Origin: UBA9676 sp036522155
GTDB lineage: Bacteria; Actinomycetota; Actinomycetes; Streptosporangiales; Streptosporangiaceae
NCBI GenBank assembly: GCA_036522155.1
Contig: DATDGI010000197.1
Span: forward strand, 1 to 15,998
Length of the DNA stretch: 15,998 nt
Reading direction: 5' to 3'
Shown: positions 13,821 to 15,998 of the stretch, piece after piece
Layout of the letters: each line of letters starts with the position of its first letter
How positions within the stretch are numbered: position 1 is the stretch's first letter
Made by a program: the position numbers and the translations under genes
The notes under the pieces: generated by a model
What the model saw: the letters and a program-made list of their open reading frames with translations, nothing else
The model's database searches: none
What the model was told of the DNA's origin: nothing

Positions 13821-15998
13821 ATGCAGCGTCGGATCCGCCCGTGGCGAGCGCCCCTGGTAGCGGCGGTCGCGCTCGGCACCGCGCTCGCGCTCAGCGGCAT
13901 GGGCCTGGCCAAGAGCCCAGGTGTTCATGGCGCCGGTGCGCGGCAGCAAGCCCACAACAGCTACGTGCGCAGCCACGGTGGCCGGGCGTCAGCCACCAAC
14001 ACCCCTGACGACGGTGACCTGGCCGGCCAGCTCGCCCAGTACGACTACGAGCGCACCGCCCCGGCAGCTAGCCTCTCGGGCGAGGCGCTGGTGAGCGCGC
14101 AGCAGCAGGCCGCGGCCCTGCCGGAGTCGGGTGGGACCTGGCAAGAGTTCACCACTCAGCCCTACAACGGCCAGCCGAGCAACTACACCGACCCCTTCTG
14201 GGGTAACCAAGGAGCCGGCTTCTCGCTGGTCGGCGGGCGGGTCACCGCGCTGGCCGCCACCGCGAACGGCGACTGGTTCGCCGGCACCGCCGACGGCGGG
14301 GTGTGGCGGTCACGTGACCAGGGCCAGACGTGGAAGGCAGTGTTCGACTCGATGCCGACCCTGTCCATCGGGGCGCTGGCCGTCGACCCGACCGACGGGT
14401 CGCTGTGGGTCGGCACCGGCGAGGCGAACGTGTCGCAGGACTCCTACGCGGGCACCGGCGTGTACCGGTCGGCCAACCACGGTGCCACCTGGCACCGGGT
14501 GGGCGACACCACGGCGGGGAACCCGCTGTCCGGCCACACGGTGTTCCGCATCGCGTTTGACCAGGCTGGTAACGTCTACGCGGCCACCGACAACGGGCTG
14601 TTCCGGTCCGCGGCCGGCTCTAACCAGTGGACCGAGGTGCTGGACCCGGCGGGCCCGGTCGACAACCCGCCGTACGACCAGCAGGTGACCGACGTCGCCA
14701 TCGTGCCGGGCTCGAACGGCCAGGACGTCATCGCCGCGATCGGCTGGCACGGGCCGGGCAACACCCAGAACAACGGCTTCTATGAGTCGACCGACGGCGG
14801 CAACACGTTCAGCCAGGTCACCCCGACCGGCGACATCAACGCCAGCGACATCGGCCGGACGACGTTCGCGTACTCAGCGGACGGGAGCAAGCTCTACGCG
14901 ATCGTGCAGTCGCCGACCGCGCAGGCTGCTGGTGCCGCCACCGTGCTCCAGGGCATCTTCGTCTCGTCCGGCAGCCCGGCCAGCGTCACCGGGCCGTGGA
15001 CGAAGATCGCTGACGCGACCAAGCTGGCCGCGTCCGGGTCGGCCTCGCCGACGTTCGGCACGCCCGGCGTGCAGACCTGGTACAACCAGGACCTGGCCGT
15101 TGACCCCAGCAACCCCAACCACGTGTACGCCGGGCTGGAGGAGCTCTACCAGTCCAACAACGGCGGCAGCACCTGGATCACGGCCAGCCCGTACTGGAAC
15201 TACAACTTCGCCTGCGACGCCAACAACACCTGCCCCAACGTCACCCACCCCGACCAGCACGCCATGATGATCACCAACGGCAAGATCGTCATCGGCAACG
15301 ACGGCGGCGTCTACAGCCGGCCGCTGTCGGACACCGCGGAGGACGGCAACTGGACCGACCTGAACGCCACGCTGCGCGACTGGCAGTACTACGACGCGCG
15401 GGCCGGCCTGATCGGCAAGACCACCGCGGTCTGGGGCGGGCTCCAGGACAACGGCACGTCGCTTCTCACCTCCGGCAGCGCCCAGATGGTGGAGCCGGCC
15501 GGCGGTGACGGCTTCGACGTGATCGTCGACCCGCACAACGCCAACAACATGACCGGCGAGTACGTCGATGGCACGATGTACTCCTCGACCGATGGCGGGC
15601 ACTCGTTCGCCGACTTCGTCAGCCCGACCTGCGAAGCCCAGATAATAACCGGGCTGTCAGGAGGGCCGAGGCCGGGCTGCGACCCGGCCGCCCGGTTCGT
15701 CACCCCGGTCGTGCCGGACCAGCAGAACCCCAACGTCTGGCTCATCGGCGGCCAGTACGTGTGGGTGAGCACCGCGGGCTGGAACACCAGCTGCACCAAT
15801 ACCGCCTGCTCGTGGACCAACGTGTTCAACACCGGCACCGGCAACGCGGTCACCGCGCTGTCCTCGGCCAACGGCGGCAAGATCATCTACGCCGCCTGGG
15901 TCGCCGCGGGCGGCAACCCCGGCCCGGGCTTCGCCTCGGGCATCGCCACTAACTACGGCGGGACCTGGCACCAGGTGAACGTGAGCGGGCTGCCGAAC
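13821..15998 (+). CDS. Secreted BNR/Asp-box repeat beta-propeller protein (3' end outside window)
   Basis: The frame from ATG 13821 runs 726 codons with no stop to the window's right edge, so the gene is truncated by the window. AGGAGG at 13811-13816 supports the start. The N-terminus is a signal peptide: RRIRPWR, then the hydrophobic LVAAVALGTALALSGMGLA. Many Asp-box-like motifs of sialidase/VPS10-type propellers follow: SRDQGQTW (164), SANHGATW (217), STDGGNTF (323), SNNGGSTW (445), STDGGHSF (589) and a last one near 709. Strands such as VTALAATANGDWFAGTADGGVWRS recur between them. The protein is probably extracellular and built of one or more beta-propellers. Such proteins include glycosidases and carbohydrate- or protein-binding proteins. 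No catalytic set is visible, so 'glycosyl hydrolase' would be over-annotation. Upstream lies a promoter-like sequence and hairpin. Confidence 0.9.
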   Translation, partial: MQRRIRPWRAPLVAAVALGTALALSGMGLAKSPGVHGAGARQQAHNSYVRSHGGRASATNTPDDGDLAGQLAQYDYERTAPAASLSGEALVSAQQQAAALPESGGTWQEFTTQPYNGQPSNYTDPFWGNQGAGFSLVGGRVTALAATANGDWFAGTADGGVWRSRDQGQTWKAVFDSMPTLSIGALAVDPTDGSLWVGTGEANVSQDSYAGTGVYRSANHGATWHRVGDTTAGNPLSGHTVFRIAFDQAGNVYAATDNGLFRSAAGSNQWTEVLDPAGPVDNPPYDQQVTDVAIVPGSNGQDVIAAIGWHGPGNTQNNGFYESTDGGNTFSQVTPTGDINASDIGRTTFAYSADGSKLYAIVQSPTAQAAGAATVLQGIFVSSGSPASVTGPWTKIADATKLAASGSASPTFGTPGVQTWYNQDLAVDPSNPNHVYAGLEELYQSNNGGSTWITASPYWNYNFACDANNTCPNVTHPDQHAMMITNGKIVIGNDGGVYSRPLSDTAEDGNWTDLNATLRDWQYYDARAGLIGKTTAVWGGLQDNGTSLLTSGSAQMVEPAGGDGFDVIVDPHNANNMTGEYVDGTMYSSTDGGHSFADFVSPTCEAQIITGLSGGPRPGCDPAARFVTPVVPDQQNPNVWLIGGQYVWVSTAGWNTSCTNTACSWTNVFNTGTGNAVTALSSANGGKIIYAAWVAAGGNPGPGFASGIATNYGGTWHQVNVSGLPN

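Overview
The window is GC-rich bacterial DNA with strong third-position G/C bias, frequent GTG starts and long spurious antisense frames. This fits a high-GC actinobacterium. The gene types (an ECF42-type sigma factor with a DGPF partner, an nSTAND1-TM-WD40 NTPase, an IRBP-like S41 protein, secreted BNR-repeat proteins) point to a Streptosporangiales or Streptomyces-like soil actinomycete. The placement is inferred from gene types and composition only.

Layout. Positions 1-1637 (minus strand) hold a YCII/DGPF-domain gene translationally coupled (4-nt overlap) to an ECF sigma factor with a long C-terminal helical domain. A possible further gene starts at the left edge. Positions 1638-1895 are non-coding. 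They hold a candidate ECF-type promoter, a fragment resembling the 3' end of a tRNA-Ser gene (possible integration scar), and a hairpin just past the end of the next gene. Positions 1896-6284 (minus) encode a 1462-residue membrane-anchored nSTAND1 NTPase with 14 WD40 blades. Diverging from it at about 6346 (plus) is an S41/IRBP-like peptidase-fold gene with an unrecognised N-terminal domain and a low-complexity insertion. A small alpha-beta-barrel-like gene follows (7942-8268), then a convergent gene for a secreted glycoside-hydrolase-like protein (8284-9261, minus).

Positions 9394-13708 (plus) form a tight three-gene metabolic cluster: class II fumarase, acyl-CoA dehydrogenase and a benzoylformate-decarboxylase-like ThDP enzyme. 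After a short AT-richer region with a promoter-like sequence and a hairpin abutting the ribosome binding site, a large secreted BNR/Asp-box repeat protein starts at 13821 and runs off the right edge.

How they may work together. The sigma/DGPF pair is a self-contained regulatory unit. The NTPase-WD40 protein and the divergent S41 protein could be a sensor/effector pair of the biological-conflict type. Domain architecture and gene orientation suggest this, but nothing here proves it. The fumC-ACAD-decarboxylase cluster probably serves aromatic or 2-oxo-acid catabolism. The most unusual part of the window is 1740-7860: the tRNA-like scar, the repeat-rich NTPase and the modified S41 protein.
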